This document shows, piece after piece, positions 1 to 7,544 of a DNA stretch of 64,000 bases (within the stretch, counting starts at the first letter, position 1; every line of letters begins with the position of its first letter). The DNA comes from Ruminococcaceae bacterium UBA7075 (GTDB taxonomy: Bacteria; Bacillota; Clostridia; Oscillospirales; Acutalibacteraceae): NCBI GenBank assembly GCA_002493635.1, contig DKZL01000075.1, forward strand, positions 63,574 through 127,573, read 5' to 3'. Under the pieces are notes generated by a model. That model did no database searches. It was not told where the DNA came from and was given only the letters and a program-made list of their open reading frames with translations. The position numbers and the translations under genes are program-made.

Positions 1-22
1 GGCTTTGCCGGTGGATTTTTAT

Positions 23-472
23 TTATCTTAATTTTTTAAAGAAATCTTTTAATAACCGCGAACATTCTTCTTGCATTATGCCGCCTGTTGAATTTGGTTT
101 GAAGTTATAGGGCATTTCAAACAGGTTAGTAATTGTGCCGCACGAGCCATTTTTAAAGTCATATGCACCGAAGTAAATCTGCGGTATATGAGCATTTATT
201 ATCGCTCCTGCACACATAGGGCAGGGTTCAAGAGTAACATATAACTCGCAGTTCCACAATCTCCACCCACCAAGCTCCTTGCAGGCATTGTTGATTGCGT
301 CAATCTCAGCGTGTAACAGGGCATTCTTTGCTTTTTCCCGTCTGTTTCTGCCGCTTGCAATGATTTTGCCGTTTCTTACAATTACTGCGCCGACGGGAAC
401 TTCGTCGTCAGCATAGGCTTCCCTTGCCATTTCAAGTGCCGCTCTCATAAATTCTAAATTACATTCACACAT
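23..472 (-). CDS. tadA: tRNA-specific adenosine deaminase TadA
   Basis: This 149-residue protein should deaminate A34 to inosine in the tRNA-Arg(ACG) anticodon in the cytoplasm, so that one tRNA can read several CGN codons. It shows the cytidine-deaminase-fold zinc site: H54-A55-E56 (histidine ligand and catalytic glutamate) and P-C84-P-M-C87. The length is normal for the bacterial family. It follows the CPBP gene on the minus strand with a 3-base gap, so the two are probably co-transcribed. No good Shine-Dalgarno is visible before the ATG at 472; translational coupling is possible. The end of the gene lies 22 bases inside the window, so nothing can be said about what follows it. Confidence 0.93.
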   Translation of the reverse strand: MCECNLEFMRAALEMAREAYADDEVPVGAVIVRNGKIIASGRNRREKAKNALLHAEIDAINNACKELGGWRLWNCELYVTLEPCPMCAGAIINAHIPQIYFGAYDFKNGSCGTITNLFEMPYNFKPNSTGGIMQEECSRLLKDFFKKLR

Positions 473-475
473 TTA

Positions 476-1522
476 TTATACCAAATTAATAATAATTTCT
501 GCTGAAAACAGTATGATAGACAGCATTACACCAAAGCTTAAATAAAAGGTTTTATTTTTGTCCTTTAAGCTTAATAAATCATTATCTGTATATGTAACAC
601 CTTTATTTGAAGTAATGCTGAAAAACTTCTTATCTTTTTTTATTAATATGAAGAAAGAGATAATTCCCAGAATACAGAAAATTGAAATAATTACTAAGTA
701 AATGATATAAAAATTTTTATTGGTGATTGTATATGAGTTCTGCAAAATATCCATAATGACTGCATAGAAGTTATTTAAAAAGTGAATAATAATCGACGGG
801 ATTATTGAATTTGTTTTGCAGTCAATAAATGCAAAAAGTAAGCCGAGTATGAATGCAAAGGGGATTTGAGATATGTTTCCGTGCATTATGCCAAACAGTA
901 CTCCCGATGAAATGATTGCAAATGTATCGCCGTACTTGCGCAGTGTACCCATTACGACACCTCGGAATGCAAACTCTTCAGCAAGTGCCGGTACTAATGA
1001 AACTGCTATTATATACAGAACTTTCTCAAACATACTGTTTGCTGTTTGAGAAAAGTTCAAATTGTTTTCAAGACCAAATATTGAAAAGTTGTTTTCTACA
1101 ATACTCGATGCTGTATTAGAAAACATTGCAACTCCAAGTCCCAAAAATATGATAGGAATTAATATGTTAAGTTTAACATATTTTACTTTTATTGTATCAG
1201 AAATGCTTGCTCCTGAAAAAAGAAAGTAAAAAAGGCTTGGAATAAATGCTGCAAATGCAGAAGTAAAAATATCGATAAAAAATAACGGTATACTTTCATT
1301 CAGCAAATTAATTTTAGGAGATATTATCGAAAACAGAGTGGTAAATGCGATTGATATGAAAAGCAATGTCATAAAATAGCTGAATACAAAAATACCCAAT
1401 CCATTAGATGTTTTTCTGAGTTTTCTTATATCATATTCTTTTTTATAATCTAAGGGTGAATAATTGTAATTATATAATCTGTTATTAATCAAGTAAATCA
1501 ACTCCAAGCCTAATTTTAACAT
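476..1522 (-). CDS. CPBP-family intramembrane metalloprotease (CAAX protease-like)
   Basis: A 348-residue polytopic membrane protein of the CPBP/Abi family, glutamate-dependent intramembrane proteases; substrate unknown. The motifs are in order: E182-E183-x3-R187 (EEFAFRG), then FGIMHG with H214, then H247-x2-N250 near a late membrane segment. Several hydrophobic segments start around residue 42, after a polar N-terminal tail rich in Lys, Tyr and Asn. In bacteria this family has been linked to bacteriocin self-immunity and membrane-protein processing, but nothing here points to a bacteriocin locus. It lies upstream of tadA on the minus strand and is divergent from the cytidylyltransferase gene. 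Family assignment is firm; the role is open. Confidence 0.85.
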   Translation of the reverse strand: MLKLGLELIYLINNRLYNYNYSPLDYKKEYDIRKLRKTSNGLGIFVFSYFMTLLFISIAFTTLFSIISPKINLLNESIPLFFIDIFTSAFAAFIPSLFYFLFSGASISDTIKVKYVKLNILIPIIFLGLGVAMFSNTASSIVENNFSIFGLENNLNFSQTANSMFEKVLYIIAVSLVPALAEEFAFRGVVMGTLRKYGDTFAIISSGVLFGIMHGNISQIPFAFILGLLFAFIDCKTNSIIPSIIIHFLNNFYAVIMDILQNSYTITNKNFYIIYLVIISIFCILGIISFFILIKKDKKFFSITSNKGVTYTDNDLLSLKDKNKTFYLSFGVMLSIILFSAEIIINLV

Positions 1523-1557
1523 ATCATAAGCTATAATTCAAGAAAAACACAACATTA

Positions 1558-1595
1558 TTGTTGTATTGACAACAAATAAGTAATTATGATATTAT
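1558..1595 (+). promoter_or_regulatory. Promoter with overlapping inverted repeat upstream of the TarI/IspD-like gene
   Basis: TTGACA at 1566-1571 and TATTAT at 1590-1595 are separated by 18 bases. TG at 1587-1588 makes an extended -10. The -35 box is embedded in a perfect inverted repeat, TTGTTG (1558-1563) and CAACAA (1570-1575) around a 6-base centre. An operator is possible; regulator unknown. Confidence 0.6.
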
Positions 1596-1667
1596 ATACT
1601 TGTATAAAAATATAAAAATGCATTAATAAAATATCAGATTTTCTTTTTTATGAAAGGATGGGTTAAT

Positions 1668-2408
1668 ATGGTTACTGCAATGTTGTTTGCCGGTGGCATT
1701 GGTGCGAGAATGAAATATTCTGATATGCCAAAGCAATTTCTTGAGGTAGGCGGCAAGCCTATTATCATTCACACTATGGAACATTTTGCAAGACATCCTA
1801 AGGTTGATAATATTGTTATTGCCTGCAAAGAGGATTGGATAGGTTATCTCAAGGAACTTATCGCAGCTTTTAATGTACCTAAGGTTAAATCAATAGTTCC
1901 GGGCGGAGCAAACGGATTTGATTCAATTCACAACGGTGTTGTTGCTACGGCAGAATTTTCAAAAAATCCTGATGATATTATACTTATATGTGATGGCGTT
2001 CGTCCGATGCTTTCAGAAGAACTTATTACGAATTGTATTAAAGATACAAAGAAGTATAAAACAGCAGTTCCGGTTACACCAAGTATTGATTCGTTGCTTT
2101 ACAGCACAGACGGTGAAACCTGCAGTAAAAGCTACCAGAGGAGTACAATGTATATTACTCAGGCTCCTCAGGGGTATACTATGGAGAGAATCCTGTGGGC
2201 ACACGAAGAAGCGTATAATCGTGGAATCACTAATCCTGTATCTTCAAGCGAGCTTTTTATTGAACTTGGTGAAGAAGTTCATATTTTTACAGGTGAACGC
2301 TTTAATATCAAGGTTACTACTCCTGAAGATCTCACAACCTTGCGCGCGCAGTTCTATTACAATAATTACAAGCAATTTGCTAAGGAAGAATTAAAATATG
2401 GCTTATAA
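1668..2408 (+). CDS. TarI/IspD-family cytidylyltransferase (probable ribitol-5-phosphate cytidylyltransferase)
   Basis: This 246-residue nucleotidyltransferase carries the family's nucleotide-binding start, G9-G-I-G-A-R14-M and P21-K-Q-F24, as in IspD (MEP pathway) and TarI/Bcs1 (CDP-ribitol synthesis for teichoic acid or capsule). The position directly before an epimerase and a LicD fusion favours a CDP-polyol role over isoprenoid synthesis, but motifs alone do not separate the two. I start at the ATG at 1668 because AAAGGA just upstream gives a ribosome binding site; an in-frame ATG at 1650 would overlap that site. The 3' end overlaps the next gene by 11 bases, indicating an operon. Confidence 0.8.
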   Translation: MVTAMLFAGGIGARMKYSDMPKQFLEVGGKPIIIHTMEHFARHPKVDNIVIACKEDWIGYLKELIAAFNVPKVKSIVPGGANGFDSIHNGVVATAEFSKNPDDIILICDGVRPMLSEELITNCIKDTKKYKTAVPVTPSIDSLLYSTDGETCSKSYQRSTMYITQAPQGYTMERILWAHEEAYNRGITNPVSSSELFIELGEEVHIFTGERFNIKVTTPEDLTTLRAQFYYNNYKQFAKEELKYGL

Positions 2409-3477
2409 TGTTAAAGATTATGTAAAGAAAAACATCTATAAAGATATTACGGAAATTACATCTGCCGATATTAAATGGGACAGATTTAATAATAAAACCG
2501 TGCTGATTACAGGTGCAGGCGGCTTTATCGGCTATTTTATGGTTTTGAGCTTTTTAAACAGAAATGATGTCAATAACGATAATATCAAGGTTATAGCTTT
2601 AGTAAGAAATGAGCAAAAAGCTCAGGCAAAATACGGTGAGCTTTTGAAGCGAGATGATTTTGTGCTTTGTGTACAGGATGTATCGTCTGAAATTAAAGCT
2701 GAAAGAGCAGATTTTGTTATTCATGCTGCAAGTCAGGCAAGTAATATTCAGTTTGAAAATGATCCTGTCGGCACAATTAATGCTAATCTTATTGGTACAA
2801 CAAATGTGCTTGACTTTGCAAAAGCCTCAGACAGCGAGGCGGCACTCATCATTTCAAGTCTGAAAGTATATGGAAAACTTCACACAGGAAAGCAGAGCAT
2901 TTCAGAAGATGATATAGGTTATCTCGATTTTACTTCATACAAGAATTGTTATGCGGTGGGAAAGAGAGCATCTGAAACTTTGGCTGCAAGCTATGCTAAG
3001 CAGTACGGTATGAATATAAAAATTGCACGTCCAAGCTATATTTACGGTGCAAGCAGTCTTGAGGACGATAGGGTTTGGGCGCAGTTCATTGCAAATATTG
3101 TAAGAAAACAGGACATATTACTTAAAAGTAACGGAGCGACTAACCGTTCATTCTGCTATGTTACAGATACAGTTACTGCGCTTCTTGTAATTCTGCTTGA
3201 GGGGGAAAATACTGTTCCGTACAATATTGCCTACAAAAAATCCGATACTACTATCAGAGGTTTTGCAAAGGCTGCTTGTGAAGTGTTCCCTGAAAGAAAT
3301 ATTTCACTTTCTTTTGCCAATCCGGAGGATGAAAAGGAACCTGAGGTTGATTCCTCTCCACTTGCACCAACTCCTGAAATAATGGACAGTACAAGACTTT
3401 TGGCACTTGGCTGGAAACCGCTTGTTGATTTAAAGGAAGGAATTAGAAGGTCAGTTAATATTCTGGAAGAGAATTAA
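2398..3477 (+). CDS. NAD-dependent epimerase/dehydratase (extended SDR family)
   Basis: A 359-residue nucleotide-sugar epimerase/dehydratase-type enzyme. The Rossmann motif G39-A-G-G42-F-I-G45 is intact. Further on are the substrate-side serine region (SSLKVYG, about 153-159) and the catalytic Y185-x3-K189. It probably makes or modifies an activated sugar or polyol for the polymer built by this cassette; the exact reaction cannot be read from sequence. It overlaps the cytidylyltransferase gene by 11 bases and is followed 17 bases later by a gene whose N-terminal half is a diverged copy of it (matching VYG, AKQYG and GENT blocks). The catalytic residues are all present here, in contrast to that copy. 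Confidence 0.85.
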   Translation: MAYNVKDYVKKNIYKDITEITSADIKWDRFNNKTVLITGAGGFIGYFMVLSFLNRNDVNNDNIKVIALVRNEQKAQAKYGELLKRDDFVLCVQDVSSEIKAERADFVIHAASQASNIQFENDPVGTINANLIGTTNVLDFAKASDSEAALIISSLKVYGKLHTGKQSISEDDIGYLDFTSYKNCYAVGKRASETLAASYAKQYGMNIKIARPSYIYGASSLEDDRVWAQFIANIVRKQDILLKSNGATNRSFCYVTDTVTALLVILLEGENTVPYNIAYKKSDTTIRGFAKAACEVFPERNISLSFANPEDEKEPEVDSSPLAPTPEIMDSTRLLALGWKPLVDLKEGIRRSVNILEEN

Positions 3478-3494
3478 GACCTTTTTGGTTTGAT

Positions 3495-5339
3495 ATGTTG
3501 CTTAAATCAGTTCTTAATCAATTTGAGCGTGATTGGGCAGAAGCTCCAATGCGTGACAAAAATCTTGATTTATCAAAGTTTATTAACAAATCAATAATTG
3601 TATCAGGCAGCAGCGGGATTGCTCGTGCAGTGGTAATTTCGTTGTTGTCTGTAAATGATAAGCTTAATTCAAACAATACCATTTATGCTTTTTGTAAAGA
3701 AGAGGCTAATGGTATTTTTGCTTTGTTTAGCAATAGAAGTGACTTTAATCTTTGTAATTCAGAGTCACTTTTGCCTGCAAATGCAGATTTGTTTATTGAA
3801 ACATATTTCCTTGAAGCTGAATTTAATAATTTGGACAAGGCAAAAGATATGCTGCATCTTTGCTTTGATCAAGAGAAAATTATCTCTTGTATTAACCCTT
3901 CAAAGGTTGTTTTGCTTTCGGATAATTCAGTCTATGGCAGGCTGAAACCCGGATTTGTTATTTCTGAAAATGAAAACGGATGTATTGCTTGTAATGAGAA
4001 TTATTTACCGACAATGATTATGCAGTCTGTTGAAAACACGTATTTTTCGGCGGCAAAACAGTATGGATTTGATATTTCTGTGTTAAGATGTTCAACGATT
4101 ATCAGTGATTTTTCAAATTCGGACTTTGTAAATAATATTATTAGAGCTATTTCTGAAAAGCAGAACTTAAAGCTTTGTAATTCTAATTTGAAAGTATCAT
4201 ACATTTACATTAATGATTTACTTACTGCACTTTTTTATGTGATAATAAAGGGTGAAAATACGACATATAATGCTTGTTCGGACAATGCAACTGTATCCAA
4301 TACCGAGCTTACGGTTATTATTAATGAGCTGTTTGAGAATACAGAATTTTCAACGGATGATAACGGTTTAAATGCAGATGGCTGTGCTGTTTGCAACACA
4401 AAGCTTAAACAGCTCGGCTTTGAACCCTGTGTTGATGTTAAGGACGCACTTCTTATAGCCGTACACGCATATAAAAACAGCGATGAAGTTTTTATGTTTC
4501 CTGACGCTTATGACGGCAAACTTGAAACTATCCAAAATATTTTACTCGGTTTTTTGCTTGAGATAGATAGAATTTGTAAAAAACATAATATAAAATATTT
4601 TCTTGCCGGCGGAACTCTTCTGGGGGCTGTTCGGCATAAAGGATTTATTCCTTGGGACGATGATGCCGATGTTATGATGTTAAGGGATGATTATGATAAA
4701 TTCCTGAAAGTGTTGCCTTATGAATTGCCTGCAAACTTTGCAATACAAAATGATGAGAAAACAAGCCATTTTCCGTTTACTAAAATCAGGATAAATGACA
4801 CCGTTTTTTCAACAGAATTTTCATCTCGTTTCGATGATATACACAACGGTATTTTCTTTGATGTTCTTGCTCAGGATCAGACTTCAAATAACAAGTTGCT
4901 CAGAAAGCTACATATGCATGCAACTGCAAGCACAAGGTGGCTTGTACTTGATAAGTGGAGAGGGACAAAAGTTAATGCGAATGGAAAGTTTTCTTCTTTT
5001 GTTGCTAATATTTTGAAAACAATTTTACCTTTGTCAATTCTTGAAAAAATTCAGAATAAATTAATGTCGCAATTCAAAAATAAAAAGAATGCGAATTTCT
5101 TGTTTGACAGTATGGGACGAAATATTACAAGAGGAGAGTTTCCTAAGCAGTGGCTTGATGAGGCTGTATATGTTGATTTTGAAAATGTAAAGCTTCCGAT
5201 TCCAAAGGAGTATGATAAGTATCTGAGCTATCTTTACGGAGATTATATGGAAATGATACCGGTAAGTCTGCGTCATGTTAGTCACGATATTATTCGTATG
5301 GATCTCGGAGAATATTCTGAATATGAAGTTAAAAAATAA
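3495..5339 (+). CDS. Degenerate epimerase-like domain fused to LicD-family phosphotransferase
   Basis: This 614-residue protein has two parts. Residues about 30-330 align with the preceding epimerase (shared VYG, AAKQYG and GENT blocks), but the glycine motif reads G38-S-S-G41-I-A-R and the YxxxK pair is gone: the region holds Y170-LPT-M174 and no Tyr-x3-Lys. Residues about 333-614 are a LicD domain with G372-G-T-L-L-G377 and P386-W-D-D-D-A-D392-V, the signature of phosphocholine or polyol-phosphate transferases acting on surface glycans. I infer that the N-terminal half is a non-catalytic binding or scaffolding module that arose by tandem duplication. The transferred group is unknown. The start has only a weak ribosome binding site. 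A promoter for infC follows directly. Confidence 0.82.
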   Translation: MLLKSVLNQFERDWAEAPMRDKNLDLSKFINKSIIVSGSSGIARAVVISLLSVNDKLNSNNTIYAFCKEEANGIFALFSNRSDFNLCNSESLLPANADLFIETYFLEAEFNNLDKAKDMLHLCFDQEKIISCINPSKVVLLSDNSVYGRLKPGFVISENENGCIACNENYLPTMIMQSVENTYFSAAKQYGFDISVLRCSTIISDFSNSDFVNNIIRAISEKQNLKLCNSNLKVSYIYINDLLTALFYVIIKGENTTYNACSDNATVSNTELTVIINELFENTEFSTDDNGLNADGCAVCNTKLKQLGFEPCVDVKDALLIAVHAYKNSDEVFMFPDAYDGKLETIQNILLGFLLEIDRICKKHNIKYFLAGGTLLGAVRHKGFIPWDDDADVMMLRDDYDKFLKVLPYELPANFAIQNDEKTSHFPFTKIRINDTVFSTEFSSRFDDIHNGIFFDVLAQDQTSNNKLLRKLHMHATASTRWLVLDKWRGTKVNANGKFSSFVANILKTILPLSILEKIQNKLMSQFKNKKNANFLFDSMGRNITRGEFPKQWLDEAVYVDFENVKLPIPKEYDKYLSYLYGDYMEMIPVSLRHVSHDIIRMDLGEYSEYEVKK

Positions 5340-5354
5340 AATATAAAATTTTCC

Positions 5355-5383
5355 TTGACAAAAGGATTTAGTTGTAATATAAT
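5355..5383 (+). promoter_or_regulatory. Promoter of infC-rpmI-rplT
   Basis: TTGACA (5355-5360), a 17-base spacer and TATAAT (5378-5383) form a consensus SigA promoter. Transcription should start near 5390, giving a leader of about 150 bases before infC. Confidence 0.85.
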
Positions 5384-5389
5384 ACTTAA

Positions 5390-5541
5390 GTAAAATAAAG
5401 CAAAGCAGAAATGCTTTCACCTGTGGGGTGTCGTCTGCACGGGTCAATACAATCAGTTTTACTGTAATTGTGTATTGCTATGCGGACGGATGTATTTCTG
5501 TCCGCATTTATTATTTTAAGGTACTTTGGAGGTGCTTACCC
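5390..5541 (+). promoter_or_regulatory. Structured infC leader with attenuator hairpin
   Basis: The leader holds successive hairpins: AAAGCA/TGCTTT closed by a GAAA loop (5402-5417), CACC/GGTG (5418-5430), and a long arm CAATACA/TGTATTG (5445-5477). The last is an 11-bp stem, ATGCGGACGGA (5480-5490) with TCTGTCCGCAT (5497-5507), followed by a T-rich run, which looks like an intrinsic terminator. The arrangement fits premature-termination control of the IF3/L35/L20 operon, as known for L20 in Bacillus. Which protein binds here is inference. Confidence 0.7.
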
Positions 5542-6066
5542 ATCAGCAAGAAAGAAAACAATGTTCAGATTAATGAAGAAATTCGTGACAAAGAACTTAG
5601 AGTAATCAGCTCTGACGGTCAACAGCTCGGTATTATGTCAGCAGATAAGGCTCTTAATCTTGCAGAGCAGCAGAATCTTGATTTGGTTAAGATTGCTCCG
5701 CAGAGCAAGCCACCTGTTTGCAAGATTATGGACTATGGAAAATATCGTTTTGAACAGGCTAAAAGAGAAAAAGAAGCAAGAAAAAATCAGCATGTTGTTG
5801 ATATTAAGGAAGTAAGGCTTTCCCTTAATATTGATACGCATGATTTTAACACAAAGCTTAACAATGCTCTAAAATTTATTAAGCATGGCGATAAGGTTAA
5901 GGTTTCAATCAGGTTCAGGGGTCGTGAAATGGGTCACCCGGAAATCGGTCTTGACACTATGAAGCGTTTTGCTGAGGCTTGCAGTGAAGTTGCTGTTATT
6001 GAAAAGCCGGCAAAACTTGAAGGTCGCAATATGCTTATGTTTCTTGCGCCAAAGTCCAATAAGTAA
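5542..6066 (+). CDS. infC: Translation initiation factor IF-3
   Basis: IF3 binds the 30S subunit, prevents early 50S joining and checks initiator codon pairing. The 174-residue product has the full N-domain, linker (AKREKEARK region) and C-domain (RFRGREMGHPEIG block). The frame runs open upstream into the leader hairpins, so a longer start is not credible. The only position with a proper ribosome binding site is ATC at 5542, 9 bases after GGAGG (5528-5532). There is no in-frame ATG or GTG near the N-terminus, and the next internal ATG would remove the N-terminal strand. infC is known for rare non-AUG starts (AUU in E. coli) that support autoregulation. First gene of infC-rpmI-rplT. Confidence 0.93.
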   Translation: MSKKENNVQINEEIRDKELRVISSDGQQLGIMSADKALNLAEQQNLDLVKIAPQSKPPVCKIMDYGKYRFEQAKREKEARKNQHVVDIKEVRLSLNIDTHDFNTKLNNALKFIKHGDKVKVSIRFRGREMGHPEIGLDTMKRFAEACSEVAVIEKPAKLEGRNMLMFLAPKSNK

Positions 6067-6089
6067 TCAAAGCTAAGGAGGATATTATT

Positions 6090-6287
6090 ATGCCTAAAAT
6101 TAAAACACACAGCGGTGCCAAAAAGCGTTTTAAACTTTCTAAAAACGGTAAAGTTATCCGTGCTCACGCTAACAAAAGTCATATCTTGAACAAGAAAACA
6201 ACAAAACGTAAAAGAGGTCTTCGTCAGACTGTTGTTACAGACAAGACAAATACAGCACAGGTTAAGCGTTTGATTCCTTACAAATAA
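6090..6287 (+). CDS. rpmI: 50S ribosomal protein L35
   Basis: A 65-residue, strongly basic ribosomal protein of the large subunit. The N-terminus PKIKTHSGAKKRFK and the later HILNKKTTKRKR block are characteristic of L35. Length is typical. TAAGGAGG sits before the ATG. It lies between infC and rplT, the usual bacterial order, and would be controlled with them by the leader upstream of infC. Confidence 0.97.
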   Translation: MPKIKTHSGAKKRFKLSKNGKVIRAHANKSHILNKKTTKRKRGLRQTVVTDKTNTAQVKRLIPYK

Positions 6288-6342
6288 TCGTTTAAAGGGA
6301 ATTTTAAAATTTAATTACACTAATTAATCGGAGGTAACATAT

Positions 6343-6693
6343 ATGGCACGTGTAAAGGGTGCGATGATGACTCGCAAAAGAAGAAAAAAGACATTAAAAC
6401 TTGCCAAGGGATATTGGGGTTCTAAATCAAGACATTTCAAAATGGCTAAACAGGCTGTTATGAAGTCAGGTAACTATGCTTATATCGGTCGTAAGCAGAG
6501 AAAGAGAGATTTCCGCCGTCTTTGGATTACTCGTATTTCAGCTGCATGCAAGGCTAACGGCACTAACTATTCAACATTTATGAACGGTCTTAAGAAAGCA
6601 AACATTACACTTAACCGTAAGATGCTTTCAGAAATTGCTATTTCAGACCCTGCTGCTTTTACATCACTTGTTGAGCAGGCTAAAAATGCTTAA
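6343..6693 (+). CDS. rplT: 50S ribosomal protein L20
   Basis: A 116-residue basic protein needed early in 50S assembly; it binds 23S rRNA. The start ARVKGAMMTRKRRKK and the internal SRHFKMAKQAVMKSG and RKRDFRRLWITRI blocks are diagnostic. In Bacillus, L20 represses its own operon by binding the leader; the structured leader before infC makes this plausible here. GGAGGT precedes the ATG, and an intrinsic terminator follows the stop. Confidence 0.97.
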   Translation: MARVKGAMMTRKRRKKTLKLAKGYWGSKSRHFKMAKQAVMKSGNYAYIGRKQRKRDFRRLWITRISAACKANGTNYSTFMNGLKKANITLNRKMLSEIAISDPAAFTSLVEQAKNA

Positions 6694-6710
6694 TTAATTA
6701 TAACTGTAAT

Positions 6711-6745
6711 TGCGTTTGGGAAACCAAACGCATTTGCTGTTTTTA
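6711..6745 (+). terminator. Terminator after rplT
   Basis: TGCGTTTGG (6711-6719) pairs with CCAAACGCA (6724-6732) around a GAAA tetraloop, followed by a T-rich tract with TTTTT at 6740-6744. It closes the infC-rpmI-rplT unit. Confidence 0.75.
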
Positions 6746-6761
6746 GGACTTGGTGTATAAT

Positions 6762-7544
6762 ATGCAAATTTTATCAAGTAAGGATAATATAAATATAAAA
6801 AATACTGTTAAGCTTAAAAATAGTGCTAAGCACAGAAGAAAGAACAGACAATTTATTGCCGAAGGAGTAAGAATCTGCAATGACGCAATTTGCAGTAATG
6901 CTAAGATAGATATATTTTTTGCCACAGAAAAGGCAGTGGACAAGTATCCGAATGATTTTGACAGAATTAAGAGCTATGCAGATAAAACCTATCTTGTAAC
7001 AGAGGATATATTTACGCTTATAAGTGATACGGAAAGCCCGCAAGGCTTTTTGTGCGTGATAAAAGCACTTGACAAAACGAATGAGTTTGATACAATTAAT
7101 AGGAATAGCAGATTTATTGCACTTGAAAATATTCAGGATCCGTCTAATCTGGGCACTGTCCTGCGAACTGCCGAGGCTTTGGGTATAGACGGTGTGATAA
7201 TGTCTTCCGACTGTTGCGATTTTTTCAATCCTAAGGTTGTAAGGGGAAGTATGGGTGCAGTTTTCAGACTACCGTTTGTGATTTGCGATTCTGTTAATGA
7301 TTTTTTATCTGAGCACAGCGAGCTTAACTCCTATGCTGCTGTTGTAACATCTGATGCACAAAAAATTACTGAAATTGACTTTGAACTCCCTTGCGTTGCC
7401 GTAATTGGCAATGAAGGCAACGGCATGAAAGCAGAAACAATCAGTATGTGTAATTTTAAATTTACAATTCCGATGAATGGCAGGGCAGAGTCGTTAAATG
7501 CTTCAACTGCTGCATCAATTATAATGTGGGAAATGGTAAAATGA
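6762..7544 (+). CDS. TrmH/SpoU-family RNA 2'-O-methyltransferase
   Basis: A 260-residue SPOUT-class enzyme that should transfer a methyl group from SAM to a ribose 2'-OH in rRNA or tRNA. An N-terminal substrate-binding domain (about 1-100) precedes the trefoil-knot domain with motif 1 around N123 (ENIQDPSNLGTVLRTAEA), motif 2 GNEGNGM (216-222) and motif 3 IPMNGRAESLN (236-246). The target nucleotide is not predictable. I choose the ATG at 6762; TTG and GTG codons just upstream lie against or inside the AGGA that would serve as ribosome binding site. The stop overlaps the dprA start as ATGA. Confidence 0.88.
   Translation: MQILSSKDNINIKNTVKLKNSAKHRRKNRQFIAEGVRICNDAICSNAKIDIFFATEKAVDKYPNDFDRIKSYADKTYLVTEDIFTLISDTESPQGFLCVIKALDKTNEFDTINRNSRFIALENIQDPSNLGTVLRTAEALGIDGVIMSSDCCDFFNPKVVRGSMGAVFRLPFVICDSVNDFLSEHSELNSYAAVVTSDAQKITEIDFELPCVAVIGNEGNGMKAETISMCNFKFTIPMNGRAESLNASTAASIIMWEMVK

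Noticed and set aside
5061..5447. Minus-strand open frame across the end of the LicD gene and the infC promoter
   Set aside because: It covers a strong plus-strand promoter and leader and shows no protein-family pattern.
6751..6765. TATAAT directly before the SpoU ATG
   Set aside because: A promoter here would start transcription inside the gene; the -35 side is weak, and the match is expected by chance in AT-rich DNA.
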